Shown here: positions 1 to 6,988 of the stretch, in pieces
Layout of the letters: the number at the start of each line of letters is the position of its first letter
Position numbering within the stretch: position 1 is the stretch's first letter
Source: Burkholderiales bacterium
GTDB taxonomy: Bacteria; Pseudomonadota; Gammaproteobacteria; Burkholderiales; JAEUMW01
Direction: 5' to 3'
Length of the DNA: 18,164 nt
Assembly: GCA_016791285.1 (NCBI GenBank)
Contig: JAEUMX010000113.1
Span: 1-18,164, forward strand
The notes under the pieces: generated by a model
What the model was told of the DNA's origin: nothing
Seen by the model: only the letters and a program-made list of their open reading frames with translations
The model's database searches: none
Position numbers and translations under genes: made by a program

Positions 1-1065
1 CCCGATCCCTCGAGCCAGATCGCCTGCTCCATCGGCGGCAACGTCGCGGAGAATTCGGGCGGCGTGCACTGCCTCAAATACGGGCTCACGGTGCACAACA
101 TCCTCAAGCTGCGCGTGGCGACGATCGAGGGCGACCTCCTCGAGATCGGGTCGGAGGCGCTCGACGCGCCGGGGTATGACCTGCTCGCCCTGATGACCGG
201 CTCGGAGGGGCTCCTCGGTGTCGTCACCGAGATCACGGTCAAGCTCACGCCGACGCCCGAGCAGGCGACGGTGGTGATGGCGGCGTTCGACGACGTGCTG
301 CGCGCCGGCGACGCGGTCGCGAGCATCATCGCCGCCGGCATCGTGCCCGCCGGGCTCGAGATGATGGATCAGCTCGCCACCCGCGCGGTCGAGGAGTTCG
401 TGCACGCCGGCTATCCCCTGGACGCGGCGGCCATCCTGCTCTGCGAGGCCGACGGCACGGCAGAGGAAGTGGCAGCCGAGATCGCGAAGGTGGCCGACGT
501 GCTTCGCGCGAGCGGCGCGACCGACATCCGCGTCTCCCGCGACGAGGCCGAGCGGCTGAAGCTCTGGTCCGGCCGCAAGGCGGCGTTCCCGGCGGTGGGA
601 CGGATCAAGCCGGACTACTACTGCATGGACGGCACCATTCCGCGCAAGAATCTGGCGCGGGTGCTACAGGGCATCGCCGATCTCTCCGTCGAGTTCGGAC
701 AGCCCTGCGCCAACGTGTTCCACGCGGGCGACGGCAACCTCCACCCGCTCATCATGTTCGACGCGAACATTCCGGGGCAGCTCGAAACCGCGGAGGCCTT
801 CGGTGCCCGCATTCTCGAGCTGTGCATCGAAGCCGGCGGCACCATCACCGGTGAGCACGGCGTCGGCGTCGAAAAAATCGACCAGATGTGCGTACAGTTT
901 CGCACCGCCGAGCTGGAGACGTTCCACGCGGTAAAGGACGCGTTCGACGCGCGGAAGCTGCTCAACCCCGGCAAGGCCGTGCCGACGCTGCACCGCTGCG
1001 CGGAGTTCGGTGCCATGCATGTCAAGGCCGGCCACGAACGCTTCCCCGACCTGCCGCGGTTCTGA
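1..1065 (+). CDS. glcD: Glycolate oxidase subunit GlcD, 5'-truncated
   Basis: FAD-binding catalytic subunit of the GlcDEF glycolate oxidase, which oxidises glycolate to glyoxylate and passes electrons on through the iron-sulfur subunit at the inner membrane. The reading frame is open from base 1 with no start codon, so the gene begins upstream. 354 residues are visible of a family length near 500, and the first ~140 residues (start of the FAD domain) are missing. Visible marks are the FAD-domain motif SSQIACSIGGNVAENSGG at the very start, GSEGLLGVVTEI, the C-terminal-domain motif HAGDGNLHP (about residues 241-249), GTITGEHGVGVEK, and a LNPGKAVPTLHRCAEFG end typical of GlcD. Lactate dehydrogenases of the same VAO superfamily are the main alternative, but glcE and glcF downstream settle the call. 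The next gene follows after 60 bp. Confidence 0.95.
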   Translation, partial: PDPSSQIACSIGGNVAENSGGVHCLKYGLTVHNILKLRVATIEGDLLEIGSEALDAPGYDLLALMTGSEGLLGVVTEITVKLTPTPEQATVVMAAFDDVLRAGDAVASIIAAGIVPAGLEMMDQLATRAVEEFVHAGYPLDAAAILLCEADGTAEEVAAEIAKVADVLRASGATDIRVSRDEAERLKLWSGRKAAFPAVGRIKPDYYCMDGTIPRKNLARVLQGIADLSVEFGQPCANVFHAGDGNLHPLIMFDANIPGQLETAEAFGARILELCIEAGGTITGEHGVGVEKIDQMCVQFRTAELETFHAVKDAFDARKLLNPGKAVPTLHRCAEFGAMHVKAGHERFPDLPRF

Positions 1066-1125
1066 AGAAGCGCTCCCGCCAACACCCGTTTCGAGTCCAT
1101 CGCATACCATCAAGGAGGCAACAGC

Positions 1126-2208
1126 ATGACCCAGAACATCCTCGAATCGATGATGACGTCTTTCGGTGGCGAGTTCACCCGCCTGGCGAGCCAGTATCTC
1201 AACGCTTCGGAAGCGATGACCAAGGCCGCCATGGGCACCGTGTTCCCGTCGCTGCTCGGTGCGGTGGTGCAGCAGGGCTCGACGCCCGCCGGGGCCTCCA
1301 GTCTCATGAACGCGATCAACAGCCCGAGCATCGGCACCGACCTCCTCGGCAGCATGACCAAGATGATGAGCGGCGGTCCGGCCGCCGAAGAACTCATGGC
1401 CCTGGGTACGAACATGACGAAGGGGCTTTTCGGCGACAGGTTCGGCGCCGTGGCCGACGCGGCGGCAAAGTCGAGCGGGCTTGGCACCGCTGGCATCGAG
1501 AAGATGTTCGCCATGGGCGCGCCGCTGCTCTTCGGTTTCCTCAAGAATCAGGTCGCTGCGGGCAAGCTGGACGCGAGCGGCTTCACGAAGCTGCTCGAGG
1601 GACAGCGCGATTTCCTGAAGTCCGGAATCGACAGCAGCTTGGCGAGCCTGCTCGGACTGGGCGGTGTGGGGGGACTCTTCGCGGGCATGACCGGCGCACT
1701 GGAAAAAGCGTTCGGTGCCATCGCGGAAGCCGGCACGAGCGCCATCGAAGAAGCAACCAAGATGGCGGAAAAGGTGGCCGGCCTGACCGGCGAGACCGCA
1801 CGCGCGGCGGGCGAAGCCGTGACCAAGGCGACGGCCGTGGCCTCGGATGCCAGCGCGAGCGCCGTCTCGAACGTGGTGAAGACCGCCGAGACCATGGCTG
1901 TGCACTCGGCAGAGGCCGCCAAGTCGGTAGGTGACATCGCGAGCAAGGCGGCCCACGCCGCATCGGAAATGGGCAGCAGCGCCCTCAAGTCGGCCGAGGT
2001 CGCCGCCACGAAGGTGTCGGATGCGGCCAAGTCGGCTGCGACGGCAGCGGCAACCGCCGCAAGCACCGCCGTGGACGCGGGTACCAACGCGATGACGGGC
2101 GCCATCAAGGGGGCCGAGAACCTGGCCGACGCCACCGCCGACGCCACCAAGAAGGCCACGGACGCAGCCAAGCAAGCGGCGAAGGATGTCACGAAGAAAG
2201 GCATATAA
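1126..2208 (+). CDS. DUF937 protein with long Ala-rich helical tail, inside the glc operon
   Basis: 360 residues, function unknown. The start is set by a strong Shine-Dalgarno AAGGAGG seven bases before the ATG. Residues ~1-180 look like a DUF937 (YidB-like) domain: FPSLLGAVVQQGSTPAGASSL near 40-60, alternating Gly/Leu segments, and GAPLLFGFLKNQ...LDASGFTKLLEGQ near 131-160. Residues ~190-360 are different. About 33% are alanine by hand count (56 of 170), there is no Pro, Cys, Trp or Tyr, and Lys, Glu and Asp are spread among Ala, Ser and Thr in a loose 11-residue rhythm. This resembles the amphipathic helices of LEA group 3 proteins or phasins, and it ends in a Lys-rich segment. No signal peptide or clear membrane helix is seen. 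The stop overlaps the next ATG (TAATG), so it is a true operon member lying between glcD and glcE. A role as granule, membrane or complex-associated scaffold is only a guess. Confidence 0.8.
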   Translation: MTQNILESMMTSFGGEFTRLASQYLNASEAMTKAAMGTVFPSLLGAVVQQGSTPAGASSLMNAINSPSIGTDLLGSMTKMMSGGPAAEELMALGTNMTKGLFGDRFGAVADAAAKSSGLGTAGIEKMFAMGAPLLFGFLKNQVAAGKLDASGFTKLLEGQRDFLKSGIDSSLASLLGLGGVGGLFAGMTGALEKAFGAIAEAGTSAIEEATKMAEKVAGLTGETARAAGEAVTKATAVASDASASAVSNVVKTAETMAVHSAEAAKSVGDIASKAAHAASEMGSSALKSAEVAATKVSDAAKSAATAAATAASTAVDAGTNAMTGAIKGAENLADATADATKKATDAAKQAAKDVTKKGI

Positions 2209-3308
2209 TGCTCGCGACCGAGCGAAGGGGTCTCGGGGAGCTACTGCGCATGGATGATTCGCTAGAGGGCCTGACGGCGGCGATTCGCGCCGCGTGCGAC
2301 CACCGGGCGCCGCTCTATCTCAAGGGCAGCGGCAGCAAGGCTTTCTACGGTGCACCCTGCGCCGGCACCGGGCTTAACGTGACCGGCTACCGCGGCGTCG
2401 TGCAGTACGAGCCGACCGAGCTCGTCTTCACCGCGCGCGCCGGGACCACGCTCGCGGACGCCGAGGCAACGCTCGCCGAACGGGGACAGATGCTCGCGTT
2501 CGAACCACCCCGCTTCGGGCCCGGTGCGACTATCGGCGGTTGTGTCGCCACCGGACTGTCGGGACCGCGGCGCGCCTTTGCCGGTGCCGTGCGCGATTTC
2601 GTGCTCGGCATCCGCATGCTGGACGGCCGCGGCACCGATCTCTCGTTCGGCGGGCAGGTGATGAAAAACGTGGCGGGCTTCGATCTGTCCCGCCTCATGG
2701 TCGGGTCGCTCGGCACCCTCGGGCTCGTCCTGGAGGTGTCGTTCAAGGTGTTGCCCCGACCGCCCGAGGAGCTGACGCTGCGCTTCGAAATGAGCGAGCC
2801 GCAGGCGATCGATGCGATGAACCGCTGGGCCGGCAGCCCGTTGCCACTGTCGGCGACCTGCTACCGCGACGGCTGCGTCATGGTCCGCCTGTCCGGGGCG
2901 CCGACGGCGCTGGCGTCGGCATGCGCCAAGCTCGGTGGCGAACGCATCGACGACGGTCCCGCCTTCTGGACCGCGGTGCGCGAGCAGACGCTCGATTTCT
3001 TCACCGGATCGAAACCGCTGTGGCGGCTGTCAGTCAAGTCCACCACGCCGCCTCTGAATCTCATGGGCGATCAGCTCATCGAGTGGGGCGGCGCGCTGCG
3101 CTGGCTCGCGTCCGATCTGCCTGCCGAAGTGGTGCGCTTGGCTGCCACGAACGCGAGGGGGCACGCCACCTTGTTCCGGGCGCGGGGCGGCCTGGCGCCG
3201 GTGTTTCAGCCGCTGCCGCCGACGCTGCTCGCGCTGCACCGGCGCTTGAAGCAGGCATTCGATCCGCACGGCATTCTGAATCCCGGCCGCATGTTCGCAG
3301 ACACCTGA
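2208..3308 (+). CDS. glcE: Glycolate oxidase FAD-binding subunit GlcE
   Basis: Second FAD-binding subunit of glycolate oxidase, paralogous to GlcD but shorter (366 residues, family usually 350-370). FAD-domain features are LYLKGSGSKAFYG (about 36-48), GATIGGCVATGLSGPRRA (about 106-123), FGGQVMKNVAGFDLSRLMVGSLGTLGL, and the C-terminal ILNPGRMF. Two starts are possible. The ATG at 2208 overlaps the DUF937 stop as TAATG and has AAAGG six bases upstream. A second in-frame ATG at 2250 has GGGGAG about nine bases upstream and would give a 352-residue protein starting MDDSLEGL, closer to family N-termini. Both fit translational coupling to the preceding gene. glcF follows after 69 bp. Confidence 0.95.
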   Translation: MLATERRGLGELLRMDDSLEGLTAAIRAACDHRAPLYLKGSGSKAFYGAPCAGTGLNVTGYRGVVQYEPTELVFTARAGTTLADAEATLAERGQMLAFEPPRFGPGATIGGCVATGLSGPRRAFAGAVRDFVLGIRMLDGRGTDLSFGGQVMKNVAGFDLSRLMVGSLGTLGLVLEVSFKVLPRPPEELTLRFEMSEPQAIDAMNRWAGSPLPLSATCYRDGCVMVRLSGAPTALASACAKLGGERIDDGPAFWTAVREQTLDFFTGSKPLWRLSVKSTTPPLNLMGDQLIEWGGALRWLASDLPAEVVRLAATNARGHATLFRARGGLAPVFQPLPPTLLALHRRLKQAFDPHGILNPGRMFADT

Positions 3309-3310
3309 CA

Positions 3311-3330
3311 CGCGGAGCGCCGGTTCCGCG
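3311..3330 (+). other. Short inverted repeat between glcE and glcF
   Basis: CGCGGA and TCCGCG form a perfect 6-bp stem around the 8-base loop GCGCCGGT, directly after the glcE stop. There is no T-run, so it is not a convincing terminator. It could be a processing or stability hairpin within the glc transcript, or chance in GC-rich DNA. Confidence 0.25.
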
Positions 3331-3377
3331 ACTCTCCCAGCCGCATCGCCCACGAGCCCTGCCCGACACCACGCCCG

Positions 3378-4601
3378 ATGCAGACCAACCTCGCCGACTT
3401 CATCAAGGACAGCCCGGACGGGCGCGAAGCCGAATCGATCCTGCGCACCTGCGTGCACTGCGGCTTCTGTACCGCCACCTGCCCCACGTATCAGATCCAG
3501 GGCGATGAGCTCGACGGGCCGCGCGGGCGCATCTACCTCATGAAGCAGATGCTGGAAGGCGCCCCGGTGACGGCGAAAACGCAACTGCACCTCGATCGCT
3601 GTCTGACCTGCCATTCCTGTGAGACCACCTGTCCGTCCGGAGTAAGGTACGGCCACCTGGTCGACATCGGCCGCAAGTTCGTGGCCGAGCGCGTCGAGCG
3701 GCCGGTCTCGGACAAGCTCACGCGCTGGGTGATGGCGACGTTCTTCCGCCACCCGGGCAGCTTCCGGCTCGCGCTCGGCGCCGGCATGGCGGTTCGCGCT
3801 TTTCTGCCGGCGCCGTTGAGATCCAAGCTGCCGGCCTCGATCCCGAGCGCGGGCGAATGGCCGGGCGCCCGGCATGCGCGGCGCTTCGTGGCGCTCGCGG
3901 GATGCGCGCAGCCGGTGCTGACGCCGGATACCAACGCCGCCGCGGCGCGGGTGCTCGATCGCATCGGCATCTCGCTGATCGACAGCAAAGGCTGTTGCGG
4001 TGCCCTGCGTTTCCACCTCGACCACCAGGCCGACGGGCTCGACGACATGCGGCGCGTGATCGACACATGGTGGCCGCATGTCGAGCAGGGCGTGGAGGGC
4101 TTCGCGATGACTGCGACCGGCTGCGGCTCGACGGTGCGCGAGTACGGCCACCACCTGCAGCACGATCCCGCGTACGCCGCCAAAGCCGAGCGCGTGAGCG
4201 CCATCACGCGGGACCTGACCGAGGTCGTGGCCGCCGAACGTGCGCGCCTCCTGCCGCTGCTCGCGGGGAAGAAGATGCCGCGCGTTGCCTTCCACCCGCC
4301 GTGCACGCTGCAGCACTGGCAGAAGCTGCGCGGGCTGGCGGAAGGTCTGCTGCGCGACTTCGGTTACGAGCTCACCCCGGTGGCGGACGCGCACCTGTGC
4401 TGCGGATCGGCCGGCACCTATGCGATCACACAGCCGGAATTGTCCGAGCAGCTCAAGCGCAACAAGATCGCGGCGCTCGAAGCGGAAAAGCCGGAGCTGA
4501 TCCTGACCGCGAACATGGGCTGCGAGACCCACCTCGCGACTGCGGCCGGCGTCCCCGTCAAGCACTGGATCGTCGATCTGGACGAGCGGCTGCGCAGCTG
4601 A
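3378..4601 (+). CDS. glcF: Glycolate oxidase iron-sulfur subunit GlcF
   Basis: Electron-transfer subunit of glycolate oxidase, 407 residues, matching the family length. Two ferredoxin-type [4Fe-4S] motifs are plain: Cys25, 28, 31, 35 in CVHCGFCTATCP and Cys75, 78, 81, 85 in CLTCHSCETTCP. They are followed by two CCG-type motifs (SKGCCGALRFH and HLCCGSAGTYAI) of the kind found in GlcF, heterodisulfide reductase HdrB and LutA. The N-terminus MQTNLADFIKDSP is typical. The upstream 20 bases hold no good Shine-Dalgarno, so translation may depend on coupling to glcE. The gene ends convergently seven bases from the stop of the minus-strand oxidoreductase. Confidence 0.96.
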   Translation: MQTNLADFIKDSPDGREAESILRTCVHCGFCTATCPTYQIQGDELDGPRGRIYLMKQMLEGAPVTAKTQLHLDRCLTCHSCETTCPSGVRYGHLVDIGRKFVAERVERPVSDKLTRWVMATFFRHPGSFRLALGAGMAVRAFLPAPLRSKLPASIPSAGEWPGARHARRFVALAGCAQPVLTPDTNAAAARVLDRIGISLIDSKGCCGALRFHLDHQADGLDDMRRVIDTWWPHVEQGVEGFAMTATGCGSTVREYGHHLQHDPAYAAKAERVSAITRDLTEVVAAERARLLPLLAGKKMPRVAFHPPCTLQHWQKLRGLAEGLLRDFGYELTPVADAHLCCGSAGTYAITQPELSEQLKRNKIAALEAEKPELILTANMGCETHLATAAGVPVKHWIVDLDERLRS

Positions 4602-4613
4602 CCCGGCATCAGC
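4597..4613. other. Palindrome spanning two convergent stop codons
   Basis: GCTGA and TCAGC flank the 7-base spacer CCCGGCA. The stop codons of glcF (TGA) and of the minus-strand oxidoreductase (TCA read on plus) are each part of an arm. The transcripts must overlap or end within each other because only seven bases separate the genes. The stem is too short to call a terminator. Confidence 0.25.
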
Positions 4614-6153
4614 CGAGACGCGAGAGGAGCTTCGGCTCGATCGCGGCGGCGGCGAGTATCCCTCCCATCATGGCACCCTGGACGCCGGGCGAGCCTACGT
4701 CCTGGCCCGCGAAATAGAGACCGCTGACTGGCGTCTTCGCGTGCAGCCACTTGCAGAGGAAGCGCGCCGGCGTCGGCTCGATGCCGAACATCGCGCCCTC
4801 GTGAGCCCCCGTGCTGGCCGTCATCGAAAGCGGCGTCGACACTTCGCTGTAGCGGATGAGCGGCCCGAGTGCAGGGAAGTAGCGGCGGAACTGCGCGATC
4901 ATCTGTTTCTTGATCTGCGCCTTGAGCTTCAGGTAGGCGGCAGGACGCTGGCCGGGCGTCGAGTCGCGCCAGCGCGCGAAGGCCCGCCAATCCGTGTACG
5001 CGAAGGCTTCGACCGTGTGCAGCTTGCGCGGACCCGGGTCGTGGTTCGGATCCTTGAGGGAAGGAAAGGACACGTAGAGCACGGGCGCCACTGGCTGCTC
5101 GCCGGGCGACGACCAGAGGGCGGACTCGATATCCCAGGTCTCGTAGAACCAGTGATTCGAGGCACTGGCCCCCATCGACCCGATGTCCCCTTCCAGTCCC
5201 AGGTACAGGGCAACATGGGCGACCGTGGACGGCAGGGCCAGGATCTCGCGCGCCCATGCCGCCTCGCGCTGCGCCGGCGGCAGCAGCCTGGCGATCGTGT
5301 TGCGCGCACCGGCGTCGGAGACCACCCGCTCCGATCGGAACGCATCGCCCGCCTCGGTCTCGACCCCGACGACTGCATTGCCTTCCATGAGGAGCCCGGT
5401 CACGCGCGTGTCGACCTGGACCTTGCCGCTCGCGGCCTCGATCACCCGGCTCAGGTTCTCGGCGAACACCCCCGCCCCACCCACCGGGTAGTAACCACCG
5501 TTGAAGAAATTGCTGACCACCACCGCATGAATGCCGAAACAACTGCGCGACGGCACGCTGCCGTAATCGCCCCATTGGGCGGCGAGCACGCTGCGCAGGC
5601 GCGGATCGGTGATGAGCTCCTCCAGCACCTCGCCGGTCGTTCGGCCGCACCAGCGATCGATGGTCTCTCCCCGCCACAGGCGGTAGAAGGTGGCGATGGG
5701 CTCCGGCATGGCGCGCAATGCAAACACCGCGTGCCCTGCACTCTGGGCGGCACGCAGTGCATCGAACCAGCTGTCGATCTGTCCGATCGATGCCGGAAAC
5801 TTCTCCTTGAGCTCGCGCTTGAGGGCTTCCTCCGGCCGCGCGAAGTGGGTGACGAATCCACCCGGAAAGTGGATGGTATCGTAGACCGGCCCCATCGAAG
5901 CCATCCGGATGGCACCCCCGGAGATCCACTCGAGCAGGCCTTCGTTCTCGTCTTCCTGCCCCATGTCGCCGAGATAATGGACCCCGATCCCCCAGGTCCA
6001 GTCGCGTCGCGTGAAGGTGTGGGTGAGGCCGCCCGCGACCTGATTCTGCTCGAGCACGAGCACCCGGTGCTTGTACTTGGCGAGCGCCGCCGCGCACGCA
6101 AGCCCACCGATGCCGGAGCCCACGACGATGACATCCCAGGCGTCGCGGCTCAT
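4609..6153 (-). CDS. Phytoene desaturase / retinol saturase-like NAD(P)/FAD oxidoreductase
   Basis: 514-residue flavoprotein of the CrtI/carotenoid isomerase/retinol saturase superfamily. The N-terminal dinucleotide-binding fold starts at once: VIVVGSGIGGLACAAALAKY, then an acidic residue after the second strand (VLVLEQN), and VAGGLTHTF. GVHYLGDMG near residue 50 is a common feature of this group. The C-terminal FAD motif is YFAGQDVGSPGVQGAMMGGI. No carotenoid genes (crtB, crtE) are nearby, so a carotenoid role is not supported and the substrate is unknown. The upstream sequence has no clear Shine-Dalgarno. It lies 42 bp downstream of the PEBP-like gene on the same strand, so the two are probably co-transcribed. 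Confidence 0.85.
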   Translation of the reverse strand: MSRDAWDVIVVGSGIGGLACAAALAKYKHRVLVLEQNQVAGGLTHTFTRRDWTWGIGVHYLGDMGQEDENEGLLEWISGGAIRMASMGPVYDTIHFPGGFVTHFARPEEALKRELKEKFPASIGQIDSWFDALRAAQSAGHAVFALRAMPEPIATFYRLWRGETIDRWCGRTTGEVLEELITDPRLRSVLAAQWGDYGSVPSRSCFGIHAVVVSNFFNGGYYPVGGAGVFAENLSRVIEAASGKVQVDTRVTGLLMEGNAVVGVETEAGDAFRSERVVSDAGARNTIARLLPPAQREAAWAREILALPSTVAHVALYLGLEGDIGSMGASASNHWFYETWDIESALWSSPGEQPVAPVLYVSFPSLKDPNHDPGPRKLHTVEAFAYTDWRAFARWRDSTPGQRPAAYLKLKAQIKKQMIAQFRRYFPALGPLIRYSEVSTPLSMTASTGAHEGAMFGIEPTPARFLCKWLHAKTPVSGLYFAGQDVGSPGVQGAMMGGILAAAAIEPKLLSRLG

Positions 6154-6195
6154 TGCGGCACGCCCGGGCGCTCGGCGACGCCTCGCGAGTCCATG

Positions 6196-6672
6196 CTAGG
6201 CCCCGCGCTGGTAAGTGCCGATCAGCGCTGCCTCGACGACGACGTGGCCGCGCATGGCCCGCTCGAGGGCGGCCTTGTCCGGCTCGTGCAAGTCGGGCAG
6301 CAGCGCATCCAGGGCATAGAGCTTGTGGAAGTACCGATGCACGCCGATCGGCGGGCACGGCCCCCCGTAGCCCGCGCGGCGCCAGTCGTTGCGCCCCAGT
6401 CGCGTGCCGGCCGGCAGATCGGCCGCGCTTACGCCTTCGGGGAGGCCGGCGCAATCCGCCGGCAGGTTGTAGAGCACCCAGTGGACCCAGGTCGTACGCG
6501 GCGCCCGCGGGTCCGGCGCGTCGGGATCGTCGACGATCAGAGCGAAGCTGCGGGTCCCGGCCGGTGCGCCCGCCCAAGCAAGCGGCGGGGACACATCTTC
6601 ACCTTCGCAGGTGTAGCGGGCAGGAATGGGGCTCCCCGCCGCGAAGGCCGCCGAGGAAAGGGAAAGGGCCAT
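6196..6672 (-). CDS. YbhB/YbcL family PEBP-like protein
   Basis: 158 residues, the usual length for bacterial Raf-kinase-inhibitor-like (phosphatidylethanolamine-binding) proteins. Characteristic features are PARYTCEGEDVSPPLAW (about 17-33), the ligand-pocket motif DDPDAP, WVHWVLYNLP, and GPCPPIGVHRYFHKLYAL (family pattern GPxPPxGxHRY). The reading frame stays open about 90 codons further upstream, but the ATG at 6672 is chosen. It is preceded by GGAGGAGGT seven bases away, and the family alignment starts there (MALSLSSAAFAAG). Bacterial functions of this family are poorly known; small-molecule or lipid binding is inferred. No clear signal peptide. It probably shares a transcript with the FAD oxidoreductase 42 bp downstream. 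Confidence 0.9.
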   Translation of the reverse strand: MALSLSSAAFAAGSPIPARYTCEGEDVSPPLAWAGAPAGTRSFALIVDDPDAPDPRAPRTTWVHWVLYNLPADCAGLPEGVSAADLPAGTRLGRNDWRRAGYGGPCPPIGVHRYFHKLYALDALLPDLHEPDKAALERAMRGHVVVEAALIGTYQRGA

Positions 6673-6676
6673 AGTC

Positions 6677-6701
6677 CAGACCTCCTCCAGAAGACGGTCT
6701 G
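6677..6701 (-). promoter_or_regulatory. Possible hairpin over the PEBP-gene ribosome binding site
   Basis: In the minus-strand mRNA, CAGACC pairs with GGTCTG (6 bp) around a 13-base loop. The Shine-Dalgarno GGAGGAGGT lies partly in the loop and partly in the 3' arm, so folding could limit ribosome access. The stem is short and may be chance. Confidence 0.25.
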
Positions 6702-6777
6702 CCCCGGCCGGCGCGAGGCCGAGGCACGAAACTAGCTTATTTGGGTGGCAGTTTACAGGCAGCGGAGGTCTCGGAGC

Positions 6778-6915
6778 ATGGCGCTCATCGCCTTTTACGT
6801 GGTTGCGATCATCATCCTGATCCTGCACTTCACCGGCTGGCTCGCGAAGAACAGCCTGGAGTGGATCGTTTTGGTGCTCGCCGCGGCGACCTTCCCGGCC
6901 ATCTACTTCCTCTGA
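6778..6915 (+). CDS. Small 45-residue membrane protein
   Basis: A short open frame starting MALIAFYVVA and ending FPAIYFL. GGAGGT stands eight bases before the ATG, a good Shine-Dalgarno. Two hydrophobic segments (about residues 2-19 and 29-45) are joined by a short polar turn (GWLAKNSLEW), so a two-helix hairpin in the inner membrane is expected. I do not recognise the family. It is divergent from the PEBP gene (105 bp gap containing an AT-rich stretch around 6729-6756 that could hold a promoter) and convergent with the corA-type gene 73 bp away. Confidence 0.55.
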   Translation: MALIAFYVVAIIILILHFTGWLAKNSLEWIVLVLAAATFPAIYFL

Positions 6916-6988
6916 CACCCGCCTCGCGCCCGCGCACCCCACTGCAACCGCCCGTCAACCGCTCCGGGGCAGAGCGTGCCGGGCCGCG

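Noticed and set aside
664..2175. 503-codon minus-strand frame opposite glcD and the DUF937 gene
   Set aside because: Gly/His/Arg-rich translation with no recognisable motif, and no start signal. The length follows from the repetitive GC-rich Ala codons on the other strand.
2201..2208. TATAAT-like string (CATATAATG) at the end of the DUF937 gene as a promoter for glcE
   Set aside because: It is formed by the overlapping stop and start codons, no -35 stands at proper spacing, and the transcription start would fall inside the glcE coding region.
4418..6735. Long overlapping open frames on both strands (719 and 664 codons) across the FAD oxidoreductase and PEBP region
   Set aside because: They lie over recognised genes in other frames and show only low-complexity Arg/Gly/Ala-rich translation typical of high-GC shadows.
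6916..6988. Possible terminator between the small membrane gene and the corA-type gene
   Set aside because: Only a 4-bp stem (GGCA/TGCC) without a T-run could be found; not supportable.
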